In this document: piece after piece, positions 7,348 to 18,100 of the stretch
How positions within the stretch are numbered: position 1 is the first letter of the stretch
How the letters are laid out: the number at the start of each line of letters is the position of its first letter
Origin: Verrucomicrobiaceae bacterium
Lineage (GTDB): Bacteria > Verrucomicrobiota > Verrucomicrobiia > Verrucomicrobiales > Verrucomicrobiaceae
DNA: 64,000 nt
Direction: 5' to 3'
Assembly: GCA_947507875.1 (NCBI GenBank)
Contig: CANNQP010000011.1
Span: 40,295-104,294 of the forward strand
Made by a program: the position numbers and the translations under genes
The notes under the pieces: model-generated
Told to the model about the DNA's origin: nothing
The model's database searches: none
What the model saw: the letters and a program-made list of their open reading frames with translations, nothing else

Positions 7348-8511
7348 TCAGGCGCTGACCAAGGCAGGCTCGGGATATTCAAAGCTACGACCTTCAAAAT
7401 TGCGGATCAGCGTGCGCTGTTCATCGCGCAGCAAGACGTAGTCCGGATTCACGGGCACTTTGCCACCTCCGCCAGGCGCATCGATGACGAACTGCGGCAC
7501 GCCATAACCCGTGGTGTGGCCGCGCAGTTGCTCAATGATCTCCACCCCGGTGGCCACGCTCGTGCGCAGGTGACTGGAACCTTGAATCAAATCGCACTGA
7601 TAGAGGTAATAGGGCCGCACACGACACATGAGCAGCTTTTGAATGAGGCTTTTCATCACCTCGGCGTCGTCATTCACCCCACGCAGCAACACACTCTGAT
7701 TTCCGAGAGGAACGCCATGATTGGCGAGCCTTTCCAGGCCTGCGCGAACCTCGGTGGTCAATTCACGCGGGTGATTCGTGTGAACGCTCATCCAGAGCGG
7801 ATGATACTTTGCCAGCATCTGGCAGAGCTCTGGCGTGATGCGCTGCGGCAAAAAAATCGGAACCCGACTGCCGATGCGAATGAATTCGATGTGCGGGATA
7901 GCTCGCAGGCGCTTCAGGATACCTTCGAGTTTCGCATCGCTGAACAGCAATGGATCACCGCCGCTGAGCAATACATCTCGCACCTCATCATGCCGCTCCA
8001 GGTAGCGAAAAATAGCCTCGTAATCGGTGTGCAACTCCTGATCCCCTACCCCACTGACGACGCGACTGCGTGTGCAATAACGGCAGTAACTGGCGCAACG
8101 ATCGGTCACCAAGAAGAGAACGCGGTCGGGATAACGATGCACGAGGCCTGGCACAGGCATGTGGCTATCTTCTCCACAAGGATCGGCCATTTCATCGGGG
8201 TCGTCCCAGGTTTCCTCAATCCTCGGGATGACCTGACGACGAATCGGACAATCTGGATCTTCAGGATCAATAAGATTGAAGTAATGCGGCGTGATCGCCA
8301 TGGCGAGCTTCTTGCCGCTGAGCAGCACGCCCGCGCGCTCTTCGTCAGTCAGGACGAGGTGTTCTTCCAATTGTGCCAGTGTGGTGACACGGTTGCGCAT
8401 CTGCCAGGCCGCCTGATTCCACTCCTCAGCGGACACACCTTTGTCCTTCCAAAAGCCTGGAGCATGGGAAACAAAAGCTTTCTCGGGTAGCAGAGAGGGC
8501 GGCGTACGCAT
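7348..8511 (-). CDS. kamA: Lysine 2,3-aminomutase-like radical SAM enzyme (KamA family)
   Basis: A 387-residue radical SAM, PLP-dependent aminomutase. The 4Fe-4S motif CxxxCxxC is CASYCRYC (Cys139, Cys143, Cys146). The C-terminal half has QCDLIQGSSH and FVIDAPGGGGK, corresponding to the two aspartate-containing segments that hold the substrate lysine in clostridial lysine 2,3-aminomutase. EpmB, the shorter relative that modifies elongation factor P, lacks the DAPGGGGK segment, so a free-lysine mutase making beta-lysine is more likely. ATG at 8511 is preferred over an in-frame TTG at 8526. No beta-lysine catabolism or EF-P gene is nearby, so the pathway is open. Confidence 0.85.
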   Translation of the reverse strand: MRTPPSLLPEKAFVSHAPGFWKDKGVSAEEWNQAAWQMRNRVTTLAQLEEHLVLTDEERAGVLLSGKKLAMAITPHYFNLIDPEDPDCPIRRQVIPRIEETWDDPDEMADPCGEDSHMPVPGLVHRYPDRVLFLVTDRCASYCRYCTRSRVVSGVGDQELHTDYEAIFRYLERHDEVRDVLLSGGDPLLFSDAKLEGILKRLRAIPHIEFIRIGSRVPIFLPQRITPELCQMLAKYHPLWMSVHTNHPRELTTEVRAGLERLANHGVPLGNQSVLLRGVNDDAEVMKSLIQKLLMCRVRPYYLYQCDLIQGSSHLRTSVATGVEIIEQLRGHTTGYGVPQFVIDAPGGGGKVPVNPDYVLLRDEQRTLIRNFEGRSFEYPEPALVSA

Positions 8512-8828
8512 GGATAGAGCTGGCAAAGAGGATAGGGGATTACGCGCGAGGATTTTGTAGTGTCAATCTTTGTGCAGGAAAAGTGACTCACGCCATCTTC
8601 GAAAATCATTCCTTGGGCAAAAGGCGTGCTTTGGCTAGAGCCGCCCAATCTTGAAAAACCTCGCCGCGTTCTCCGGCAGGGTACTCTGAATCCAGCCCAA
8701 GACTCATGGGCCCCATCGACGGCCTGACGAAGAAGCCACAGGAGTGCAAGGAACTGAGCTGCGCTACGGTTGAATGACAAGCAACACCGAGGCCCCACCG
8801 GAGCTGCGTTGAAGGCAGATCTTCTAAG
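8512..8828. other. Intergenic region upstream of kamA, with a possible gene relic
   Basis: About 317 bases without a convincing gene, expected to hold the kamA promoter near its left end. On the minus strand, around 8634-8693, a short open stretch between two stops reads as a protein-like C-terminus (WIQSTLPENAARFFKIGRL). It resembles the last residues of TIM-barrel amidohydrolases and may be a decayed gene end. Nothing else in this region looks coding. Confidence 0.3.
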
Positions 8829-9323
8829 TTACAGCTTTAAAGCTTCGGCGGCTTGGATGGCCTTTCCAAGACCATCCCAACCTCCAGGACGCTGCAGCTG
8901 AAACATATGCAGATACAGGGCGGCTTGTTTCGCTGGATAAGTGGCCAGCAAGGCCTGAATGCCCGCGGTGGCTTTGTCTTCAGAGATCTCTTCAGGCAGA
9001 TTTTCCACCTGACCTTTGTCATCGTGCTCAATGCCCAGCGCATCAAGGAAGGTGATCAGCATGGGGCTTTGCGACTTCAGGAGCCAGATCTGAATCAACT
9101 GCTCAAGCACCGGGCCATTGCCCTTCAGCTTCAGCTGGCCATGGACCCACTCCTGCTGCTGGGCACGAGATTTCTCCAAGATGAACTGAGGACGCAGCTT
9201 GCGTGCGGCAGCCAGCGACTGGATCATGGCCCGGTAGGCAGGCCGCTCATCGGATTGGAGGTAGCCTAGAATCAGGGCACGCAGTTCAGGTCCGACGGCT
9301 TCAAAAAGTTGCTGGGCGTTCAT
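8829..9323 (-). CDS. Hypothetical cytoplasmic protein
   Basis: A 164-residue, mostly helical protein with no signal peptide or membrane segment. ATG at 9323 (MNAQQLFEAVGPEL) gives a natural start; an ATG at 9356 would add 11 residues. I recognise no domain. The sequence is evenly amphipathic with many Leu, Gln and Ala residues, like an alpha-helical bundle. It lies between kamA and a ribokinase gene on the same strand, 73 bases after the latter. Coding status is supported by length, composition and absence of a better frame, not by homology. Confidence 0.6.
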   Translation of the reverse strand: MNAQQLFEAVGPELRALILGYLQSDERPAYRAMIQSLAAARKLRPQFILEKSRAQQQEWVHGQLKLKGNGPVLEQLIQIWLLKSQSPMLITFLDALGIEHDDKGQVENLPEEISEDKATAGIQALLATYPAKQAALYLHMFQLQRPGGWDGLGKAIQAAEALKL

Positions 9324-9396
9324 ATCGGTTGGGTTGAGGGGCGCGCTTGCTAGCATGTCGCCTCTCGGGAGGCAACCCCTTTCCAGCCTGATGCGA

Positions 9397-10353
9397 TCAG
9401 GCCCGGGTGCGACTGGACGACTTCATCTCCGTCAAAGCGCTCTGGACATCTCCCCGGTAGGGAATGCCTTCCTGGGCTCCGTGCTTCAGCGTGGCAAGCG
9501 CCGCCGCGGCATTGGCCCAGCGGATGACTTCTGGCAGTTCTGTGCCTTCAGCCATTTGAGTAGCAAAGACGCCTGCAAAGGTATCTCCTGCCCCGACGGT
9601 ATCCACCGGCTGCACAGGATGGGCAGGCACCTCGATCACGCCATTTTTGCTGATCAGCAGCGTGGGATGAGCCCCACGGGTGATCACGAGATGGCGAATC
9701 CGCTTCGCAGTCAGGCGCTCTTTCCATGAGTCGAGATGCTGCGCGGCGGCTCCAGGAGTCAGGCCAAAGATCTCACGTGCTTCGTTTTCATTCACAATCA
9801 CCGCATCAAGACGCACCTCATTCCAGGGGAAGTCAGGGTTCACAGGTGACGCATTCAAAATGACCGGCACTTTGGATTCATTGGCGATCTTAATGGCCTC
9901 CACCGCCGACTCCATGGGAATCTCCAACTGCACCAGCAGCAGCCCAGCAACCGCAATGCGAGCACGCTGCATTTTGATCGAAGGCCCCGTCAGCGTGCCG
10001 TTCGCTCCAGGGATGACGACGATTTGATTTTCCCCTTTCGCGTCCACAGTGATGTGCGCACAGCCAGTGACCGAGCGCACGGTATTCAGAGCGCTGCAGT
10101 TCACGCCCTCCCGGCGCAGATGATTGCGATAGTCACGGCCATCGGGGTCATCGCCCAGGCAACCCAGCATCATCACCTGAGCGCCATGGCGCGCTGCGGA
10201 GAGCGCTTGATTGCCCCCCTTTCCACCAAAGCGCTTGCTCAGCTGGTGCGCTACAACGGTGTCCCCTGGCTTGGGCAAAAGGCTAACGCCAGCGATGAAA
10301 TCCACATTGAGGGACCCGACGACGACAAGGCTGGCTGAGGAAGGACGTGCCAT
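9397..10353 (-). CDS. rbsK: Ribokinase (PfkB family)
   Basis: A 318-residue sugar kinase that should phosphorylate D-ribose at O5. Both PfkB signatures are present: GGKGGNQA (43-50) and DTVGAGDTFAG, whose Asp257 is the catalytic base. NASPVNPD and VNENEAREI match ribokinase more closely than fructokinase or adenosine kinase. Length is normal (about 305-320). No ribose transporter or deoxyribose genes are adjacent. The gene diverges from the beta-propeller gene at 10521, and the 167-base gap should hold both promoters. Confidence 0.88.
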   Translation of the reverse strand: MARPSSASLVVVGSLNVDFIAGVSLLPKPGDTVVAHQLSKRFGGKGGNQALSAARHGAQVMMLGCLGDDPDGRDYRNHLRREGVNCSALNTVRSVTGCAHITVDAKGENQIVVIPGANGTLTGPSIKMQRARIAVAGLLLVQLEIPMESAVEAIKIANESKVPVILNASPVNPDFPWNEVRLDAVIVNENEAREIFGLTPGAAAQHLDSWKERLTAKRIRHLVITRGAHPTLLISKNGVIEVPAHPVQPVDTVGAGDTFAGVFATQMAEGTELPEVIRWANAAAALATLKHGAQEGIPYRGDVQSALTEMKSSSRTRA

Positions 10354-10520
10354 GATGAGTTTACGGATCGTAGCGCGTCAGACTTCGCGTGATCGTCTCG
10401 TTTAGCAAGTTTGAGCTGAAAAGAATGCCAAGTTCCTGACCTAAGGCGACTGAAGACAGAAATGAAACGCAAGAAAGAACTTCTCGCCGACGATTGAGCC
10501 GGCTGTCATTCTGTCGCTTC

Positions 10521-11816
10521 ATGAAAATTCGCCTTTTAGCTTCCCTCCTCCTCTGTTCCTCTTTCGCTGCACAGGCCGCGACGGACTGGAATCGCTTCCG
10601 CGGACCGAACGGCAGTGGCGTGGCCAAGACGACCGGGCTGCCGGACAAGATCGCGCCAGAAACCACGGTCTGGCAGGTGGAGCTGGGAAAAGGTTGGTCC
10701 TCTCCCGTGCTCTGGCAGGACAAGGTCGTGGTCACTGCCGAGACCGCACCTGGCAAGCGAGCGGTCATGCTACTCTCCGCCAAAGATGGATCGGAAATCT
10801 GGCGGCACGAGGAGAGCTTCACCGAGCACAAAAAGCACAACTTCAATAGCTTCACGAGCAGCTCTCCTTTTGTGGATGCGGAGCGCATTTACATCAACTG
10901 GTGCACCGGCACCACCATCCAGGCTCTGGCGCTGGATCACGCGGGCAAGCTGCTCTGGCGCAACGATCACGTGGCCGATTACATCCACGAGCACGGCACG
11001 GGCATCTCGCCCATCGTGGTGGATGGCGTCATGATCGTGCGCAGTGAGTTCGATTGGCAGCGCGATGGCAAAGTTTACACCGAAGACCCCGTGCAGCAGG
11101 CCTGGAAAGCCTGCATCGTCGGCCTGGATGCCAAGACCGGAAAACCTCTCTGGAAAACAGATCTACCGAACTGCCTGAACACCTTTTCCACTCCCGTCGT
11201 GCACAAGCGCGCCGATGGCAAACAGGAGGTCGTCTGCACAAACAACGCCAGCGGCGTCATGGGCATCGACCCCAGCACGGGGAAAAAGAACTGGCAATAC
11301 AATCCCGGCTTCAGCCAGCGTAGCCTGGGCTCGGGGGTGCTCGATGGAGAGCGCTACTTCTGCACCTTCGGCACGGGCGGTGGGGTGAAGGAATTCGCCG
11401 CCATCGACATCAGCGGCGCAGAGCCCAAGCCGCTGCCCTTTGAATTTAGCAAAGGCCTACCTTATGTGCCTTCTCCGCTCGTCATGGATGGCCTGCTTTA
11501 CCTGCTGGGCGATGGCGGCATCCTGAAAGTGGCCGAATTTGAGACCGGAAAAATGCTGTATGAAGAGCGCGTCAACGGCAGTGCTGGCAGCAGCAAGTTC
11601 TTCAGCAGCCCCGTCGCGGGAGATGGCAAGGTTTTCGCCGGCAGCCAGCAGGGCGACCTGATCATCCTGAAGGCAGGACCCAAGTTCGAGCAGCTCAGCG
11701 CGACCAAGTTGGATGCACCCATCAATGCCAGCCCTGCGATTGGCGAAGGCCGCCTCTACGTCCGCACGGAAAAATCCCTCTGGTGCATCGGCAGCAAGGC
11801 CAATCCCGTCCCCTGA
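10521..11816 (+). CDS. Secreted PQQ-type beta-propeller protein (BamB-like repeats)
   Basis: A 431-residue protein with a clear signal peptide (MKIRLLASLLLCSSFAAQA) followed by DWNRFRGPNGSG, the usual N-terminus of planctomycete and verrucomicrobial PQQ-like repeat proteins. Successive WD-poor propeller blades contain AxDxxTGKxLW-like turns (GLDAKTGKPLW, GIDPSTGKKNW). No conserved PQQ-ligand residues of quinoprotein dehydrogenases were recognised, so an enzymatic role is uncertain and a binding or scaffold role outside the inner membrane is likely. ATG at 10521 starts the signal peptide. It ends 12 bases before a DUF3820 gene. Confidence 0.85.
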   Translation: MKIRLLASLLLCSSFAAQAATDWNRFRGPNGSGVAKTTGLPDKIAPETTVWQVELGKGWSSPVLWQDKVVVTAETAPGKRAVMLLSAKDGSEIWRHEESFTEHKKHNFNSFTSSSPFVDAERIYINWCTGTTIQALALDHAGKLLWRNDHVADYIHEHGTGISPIVVDGVMIVRSEFDWQRDGKVYTEDPVQQAWKACIVGLDAKTGKPLWKTDLPNCLNTFSTPVVHKRADGKQEVVCTNNASGVMGIDPSTGKKNWQYNPGFSQRSLGSGVLDGERYFCTFGTGGGVKEFAAIDISGAEPKPLPFEFSKGLPYVPSPLVMDGLLYLLGDGGILKVAEFETGKMLYEERVNGSAGSSKFFSSPVAGDGKVFAGSQQGDLIILKAGPKFEQLSATKLDAPINASPAIGEGRLYVRTEKSLWCIGSKANPVP

Positions 11817-11828
11817 GTCACGCGCGCC

Positions 11829-12158
11829 GTGGATGACCTCGCCACTCAAATGCAGCGCGATCTTGTGGAGATCGGACGCACGCACATGCCCTTCGGTAAA
11901 TTTGGCCCTCAATTCCGCCCTCCGAATGGCGTGCCGATCTACGACCTGCCGGTGGAATACTTGGCATGGTTCGCGAACAAAGCCGGGTTCCCCAAGGGAC
12001 GCCTCGGCACCCTACTGAAGATGGTTTATCAGATGAAAGTGGACGGCTCTGACATGGCCTTCGATGGCTTTCGGCAGAAAAATGGCGGCCGAACGCCGCT
12101 GCGCCCCGAACGAGTGCGCTCTTTTGACTTCAGCCCACCACGCGATCCCCAGCGCTAA
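11829..12158 (+). CDS. DUF3820 family protein
   Basis: A 109-residue protein starting with GTG. The pattern MPFGKFGPQFRPPNG, IYDLPVEYLAWFAN and GFPKGRLGTLL is the signature of DUF3820, a small domain also known as putative quorum-sensing-regulated virulence factor. The biochemical function is not established. The canonical family has a short turn (FGKYKGxxL) where this protein has a longer FGPQFRPPNG insertion. Its stop codon overlaps by three bases the stop codon of the converging giant TPR gene, leaving no room for a terminator between them. Confidence 0.82.
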   Translation: MDDLATQMQRDLVEIGRTHMPFGKFGPQFRPPNGVPIYDLPVEYLAWFANKAGFPKGRLGTLLKMVYQMKVDGSDMAFDGFRQKNGGRTPLRPERVRSFDFSPPRDPQR

Positions 12159-15100
12159 GGCTCAAGCAGGGCATTCTCCTTGGCACGTGCTTCAGAGGCG
12201 CGATGGAGCACTTCCTTTTCAATGCCCTGCGTCAGGTGAAACTTGGGCAGCTCACGGTCGATCTGCGCCAATCGGCCCCATGAACCATAGAGATCAAAGA
12301 GCAGCGCCGCTGCCTGTTCGGGCAGTTGCCAGACCTCACTGAGCAAAAAGGCCTCGGCCGCTTCGTGCTGTTTTTCACTCATCAGGAACCGGGCCCAAGC
12401 AGCCACAATCTCAGGCTGCGCCCCTCCGGTAGCTTCCAGGCGTTGCAGCGCCGTCTGATAAAGCTCACGCGCGAGGCCCGACTCGCCGCACTCCCGCAGC
12501 GCCTGAGCCCACTCCACCATCCTCGTGCCGCCTGGCACTGGCATGCGAACGACTTCAGCAAAAAGCTCCTGCACGCGCACACGATCACCCAGCGCATGGG
12601 CCACGCGCAGCATCAGCGGTTGCTTCCGGCTATCCAAGCGCATGGAGGGCAGCTCCTGAAGCACCTGACAGGCCTGCCAGGCCAGATCAGCACGCCCCAC
12701 TTTCAGCAGACGCTCGGCGGCGAGTTCGACACAGGCGCGGTCCTGATCCGTCAGCCCCTGCCAACCGAGGTCGAGATCCTCAGCCAGAGTCGGCACCTCC
12801 GCTGCGGCGAAGGCACTCAACGCGAGTGCTGCCAGCGGGCGATCCGTGCCTGCATGCACTTCCGCACGCAACACGGGCAGCCATGCTTCCCGATTCCTGC
12901 CCACCGCCTCGGCCGTCATCCAATCCATCACACCCATGAGCGCCTCGCGCCCCCGATGCCGCACGCGGAACAACGCCGCGACCTGCGCACGCCCCACCGT
13001 GGGAGTCCAGGCCGGGTCCGCTGCCAGCAGACGCAGCAGCTCCAGACGCAGGGTGAAGCGCTCCGCATCCTCCTTCAGCGTGCGTTCTGCCTGGGTCAGA
13101 AAGTCCAACCCGTCCTGCTGCCGCGCGTGACGACGGCACAGATCCGCGATGTGGGTGATGGCATCCAGCGCACGCAGCTTCACCGCCATGCTCATCATTT
13201 CTCGAAACTCATCCCAGAGCGCTGTCTCAGCCGCGAGCTGGGCACGCAGCTTCAGAGCCTCCCTGCCCTGCTCTCCTGACTTTTCCACCAGCGGCACCTT
13301 TCGCAGCACAGCCAGCGCCTGCGGCAGCTGCTTCTGCTTCACGCGCAGCCGGGCCAGATGCACGCAGCTTTCCGCATCCGGCTGGATGCCACGCTCTTGG
13401 TTAGCCTCAAAAGCTTCATGCAGGCGCGTCCAGGCCTCCATCGCCTGCTCATCCAGGCCTCTTTTTTCACACAGCAAAGCCAGCTCACGCAGATAGGGCA
13501 CCTCGTGGGGAATGCGGCCCTGCAGTACCTTCGTGGGCGCAGGCAGATAGCCGCGCTGCTTCAGGGCCTCCAGATCATACTCCAACGCCAGGAAATGCGC
13601 ATGCTTCTCACGCAGCACCTCATCTCCAGGTTGCGGCGGCTTGTAGGGTGGCTCAGCCTCTAGCAGTTGCAGCGTGAACTTCAGCCCCGTGCGCGTGTCT
13701 AGCGAGGCCTCAGCCACGCGAATCAGCAGCTGCGCATATTCGGGATTCGCCGGAGCGCGGCCAGGCAACATGCCATAGACCTCGATGGCCTCGCGCGACA
13801 TGCCAGCCGCCTCCAAGCGCCCACCAAGCTCGCTCAGCGTGTCCACGGACACTTCCTGGCGCATGTCCACGCTGGCCAGATGCTCCCGCAGCATCCGCAG
13901 GCGGGTCGGGTAGTCCGCAGCACGCATCCGGCGGATCAGATGCCCCAAGCGCCATTCGCCAAACTCCAGCCCTGAGCGCGAACTGAGCGCGATGCCACCC
14001 CAGCGGGAGGAAAGCTGGTCGTTCACCTGGCGCACCACCTCGCCCAAGCCTTCATGACTGAACCGCGCCTGGATCTCGCGCGTCTCTTCCCAAAGTGAGC
14101 GCAGATGCATCGGCTCCTCCCAGCGTGGTGAGCCCTGCGGCATCAGCATGCCCCGTGGTTCCCCGATCTGGCGAGCAGGCAGGAAATCTCCCGTCAGCAG
14201 TGTAACCATCTCCTGCGCAGCTTTTTCCGGCGCACCGGCCAGACCTACCACCGCTGCCTTGCGCAGGCTGGTCATTGCCGAAGCAGGCGTGGCCTGAAGG
14301 TGCCGCCAGGCCGAGCGCAGGTTCTTTTCGCGCTCCTCCGCGCTCGTGGCCAGTCGATTCGCCGCGCTCAGGCTGAAGAGGTAGGGATCGTAAGTGCCAC
14401 GGTAGGCCTCCGGCTGCACGCTGCCACGCACGACACGCCCCAGGTAATCGCGCGCCAGATCCCAGCGCTCCGCAGCCTCGGCGATGCGGGCCAAGGAGAA
14501 GACAAACGCACTGCCCAGCGCGGGATTGTGCCGGCTCAGGCTTTCGCCCAGCTCCAGCGCCTCAGGGTAGCGCTGCTGATCCTGCAACCGCCGCAAAATA
14601 TCCAGCACCGAGACACTGCGCAGCGTGCCGAGGCGCTCCAGCTCACCTTTGGCAAAGCGGTAATCCTCCATGTCCGCCAGCGTCGCCGCCACGGCCAGCA
14701 GCATCCGCTGGCGTGACTCTAGCAGCTCGCCCAGCAACGCAGGCTGAGTGGCCCAGGACAGCGCCTGCTCCATGCCACCCGTGCGCACCGTCAGCCAGGT
14801 GTGGCAAAAACGCTGCTCCAGGCCCAGAGAACCCTTCCCCTGCCCATTCATCAGCGCATTCAACTCCTGACGAAACGGCATACCTAACTTTGCAAAATAC
14901 AAAGCCCAGAGACGATCCACGGGCGACTTCAGCCCCCTGACCTCAGCCTGCCAAGCCTGTGTCGTGCCCGCCCGCTCATGCAGCCGAGCCAGCTCCTCAA
15001 GCGCACGCAGGCGGATGTGCGGCACCTCTGCGGGAAGCTCCACAAACTCCGGCCGCGGCAGGCTGAGAAAGGTGCGCAGCGTCGCCACCTCCGCGCTGGT

Positions 15101-18100
15101 CAGCCCTGGCACCGTATCCAGATCGGACAAAATCTCCGTCACCGGTCCTGGCACGCCGGACTTTCTCTGCTCCGCCAGGGGCAGCGGCAGACGTGTCACG
15201 CTCTGGCTTGGCGTAGGCATCAGCGCCTGAGCCTGGGTGCGGCGAAGGATTTCGTTCAGGTAGCGCCGCGCTGCGTCCTCATCCGCCAGGCGCAGGCACT
15301 TCAGGGCCAACCGCAGCTCAGACCTCGCATCCCATGGCCGCACGCGAGCGATCTGCTCATAGACACGCCGCTCCGCCTCATCCTGTCCCGTGCTGCGGTA
15401 ATGTTCAGCCAGTGCCTCCAGCGCCGTGGCATCTTGAGCAAACCGACTCTCCAGACGACGCCGCACCCGATCCGCCTCCGCGATCTGAAAGGTCTGCTCC
15501 AGCATCTCGACCAGACGCCGCGATTCCTCCGCTGCCTGAGCAGGGGCCGAACTCGCCGCGATTTGCTTTTGAAAATAAATCGCCGCCTTCAGGTCACCCG
15601 CCTTCAGCGCAGCCTCCCGCAGTTGATCCAGCGAAAAGGGCGTGTCCGGTGCGGTGTAGTAGGCCAGCTTCATCGACCGGAAGGCCTGCGCTGCATCTCC
15701 TGCACGCTCATGCACACCGGCCAGGGCCTCATGATAAAAGCCATCGAAGGGATGCTTCTTCACCAAAGCCTGGAGCGAATCGCGAATCAGCTTCAGACGA
15801 TCTTGCAGCACCTCCTTGGGCAACTCCACGCCACCTTCCCCGGCCCACAGCAGGCGATCCAGGAACCGCTTGAAGGTCTCGCGACGACGCTTCACCTCCG
15901 TCTCTGTCTCCACAATGCGAAGGTGCGCCGCCACATGCTCGGGCAATTTTCCCCGCTGCAGCAGCATCTCCGCATAACGCTGCAAAAGCAGGACGGCCGT
16001 GCTGCCCGTGGCGCGATCAATCGCCTGCTGCCACAGCTTGAGCGCATCATCCGGGCGCTGCTGGAGTGTGTAGCACTGCGTCAGTGCATTCAGCAAAGGC
16101 TCCGAGTCCGGCGCCTCACGGTAGGCCCGCTCTAGCAAAAGCGTGGCCGCTCGCCCCGGCGGGGGTGGCTCATTCGCCAAACGCCAGCCCGTGCGCTCGT
16201 GGGAGAGCCCGACATTGATGGCCGCCGACGCCGCTTGTTCATCCTCCAGCAGCAGCTCCGCGAGGCGCAGCGTGTAGCGAATGGGATTCGAAGCATCCTT
16301 GGCGATCAAGCGACGCAGCACCCTCAGCGCTAGCCCAGTGTTCTTGTCCTCCAGCGTCAATTCCAGCAGCAGCTTCTCGGCCTCCAGCGGCAGACTTTGC
16401 CCCGGCGAGACCTGCTCCAGCCGACGAAAAGCCGCGTAAGCCTCCTCATGCAAACCAGCGCGCACCGCCCACCAGGCCGCGCGGAATAGTTCGAGCCGCG
16501 CAGCAGATGTCATGGTCGGCAGTGCATCGACGCGTGATGGCATCGCTTGAGAAAAAAACTGCTGAGCCCGCTCGATCAGCTGCTCCGTCGCTTGCGTCTC
16601 TGGTTCGGCAGTGGCGGACGTGTCGGTCGTGCCAAACCCCTTTCCCGTGAATACATCGGGAAGCTGGAAGTCGCCTCCCGTGCCACGTGACTGAGTCGGC
16701 TCCTTTTTCTTTCCCCCCAGCAGCAGCGAGTGAATGCGCTCGTCCACATCCACCCCTTCCTCCTCGTTTTTGGAGGCCTTCCAAGCACGTTCCAGCCAGT
16801 CCATTGCCTCCTCAGGCTCGGCCTGCTCAGCCAGCAGATCAGCCAGACGCAAGAACTCCTCACGCCCCGCGCTGGGCTTCGCCACGGCCTCACGCGCCAG
16901 AATGATGGCCGTGTCCAGATCACTGCCAGCCGCCATGAAAGACGCGGCTTCATTCAGCCGACGCTGCCGCTCCTGCTCATCTGCCGCTCCCGCCGTGAAG
17001 CGACGCAGCAGCGCATCTGCAGCGGCCATGTCTTTGCGCACCCGATGGTAGGCCGCTAGTTCAAACACGGCCTCCGTACGATCCGGCTCGCGCTCCACTC
17101 GCGCCTTCAGGATGAACTCGATGATCTCATCCAGCGCCCGTTGCTGAGCGAAGGCCAACGCTTGCTTTTCCAGGTCTGCCTTGCCCGCCGTCGTCTGCAG
17201 CAGCTTGCGCAACCGTTTCACAGCTTCTGCTTGCTGCCCCGCGCGCAGATCGGCCTCGCACCGGAGAAAAATGAGGGCCGGTAGGTCGCTGCCATCCCCT
17301 TTCAGACGCTCGTCCAGCAGCTTGGCTGCCTCCGCCGTGCCATCGTGATCCAGCAGCAGCCGCACCAGCTCCCAGCGGTAATCATCCACCTGCGGTGCCC
17401 TTTTCACCAACTCCTGCATCACCTCCACGCGCGCATCGGCATCCGCGGTCATCTCATGAAAGCGCGCTAGATCCCTCAGTGCCTGCTCGCCCGTGCCTTT
17501 TTGCAAGGCCAGACGCAGCTCCTCCAGAAGGCCAAAGCGCTCATGCAAACGCACGCGACGGCGGAAAAAATCCGCATAGCGCCCATCGCGAAAGTCCAGC
17601 AGGGACAGCCCTTTTTTCAGAGCAGCATCCGCTTTTTCAAACTGATCCGCGTGCTCATGAATGCGCGCTAGATCGTAGAGCGCATCCAGCCGCTTCTGGG
17701 GGTCACTTTGATCCGCCAGTGCTGTGTAAAAGGCAGCTGCTCGCTCCGGAAAACCCGCGCGTAAGATCAGCTCCGCCACCTGACGCGTCAGGGCAAAATC
17801 ACCCGCCCGCAGCCGTGCCGCTTGCTCCCAGGCACGCACCGCGTCTTCGTTCTTTTGCGCGGCCAGAGCCAGCGTGCCCAACCGCAGCAGCACCTCCACC
17901 TTGCGCCCGTCCGTGTCTGGCAGCAGCGCGTTCAGTTGGCCCATCCACTGATAGCCCTTGGCAGGATCGCCCTGCTCCTGGGCGACCTCCGCTAGGGCTT
18001 GCAGAGCCAGCGGCTTGTGCTCCGCGCTGCTCAGCGCCTGCTCGTAAGAGGCAGCTGCCTTTTTTAAATCTCCCGCCTTGCGCTGAAAGTGCCCGAGCAC

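Noticed and set aside
7303..8490. Long plus-strand open frame (395 codons) opposite kamA
   Set aside because: It is the antisense of a well-conserved radical SAM gene, has no recognisable motif and arises from GC-rich third positions.
12326..13279. Plus-strand open frame of 317 codons inside the giant TPR gene
   Set aside because: His/Arg/Gln-rich composition without domains; it mirrors the codon bias of the opposite-strand TPR gene.
14978..16135. Plus-strand open frame of 385 codons inside the giant TPR gene
   Set aside because: Same reason as above; no protein-like pattern, and the minus-strand TPR frame is clearly coding.
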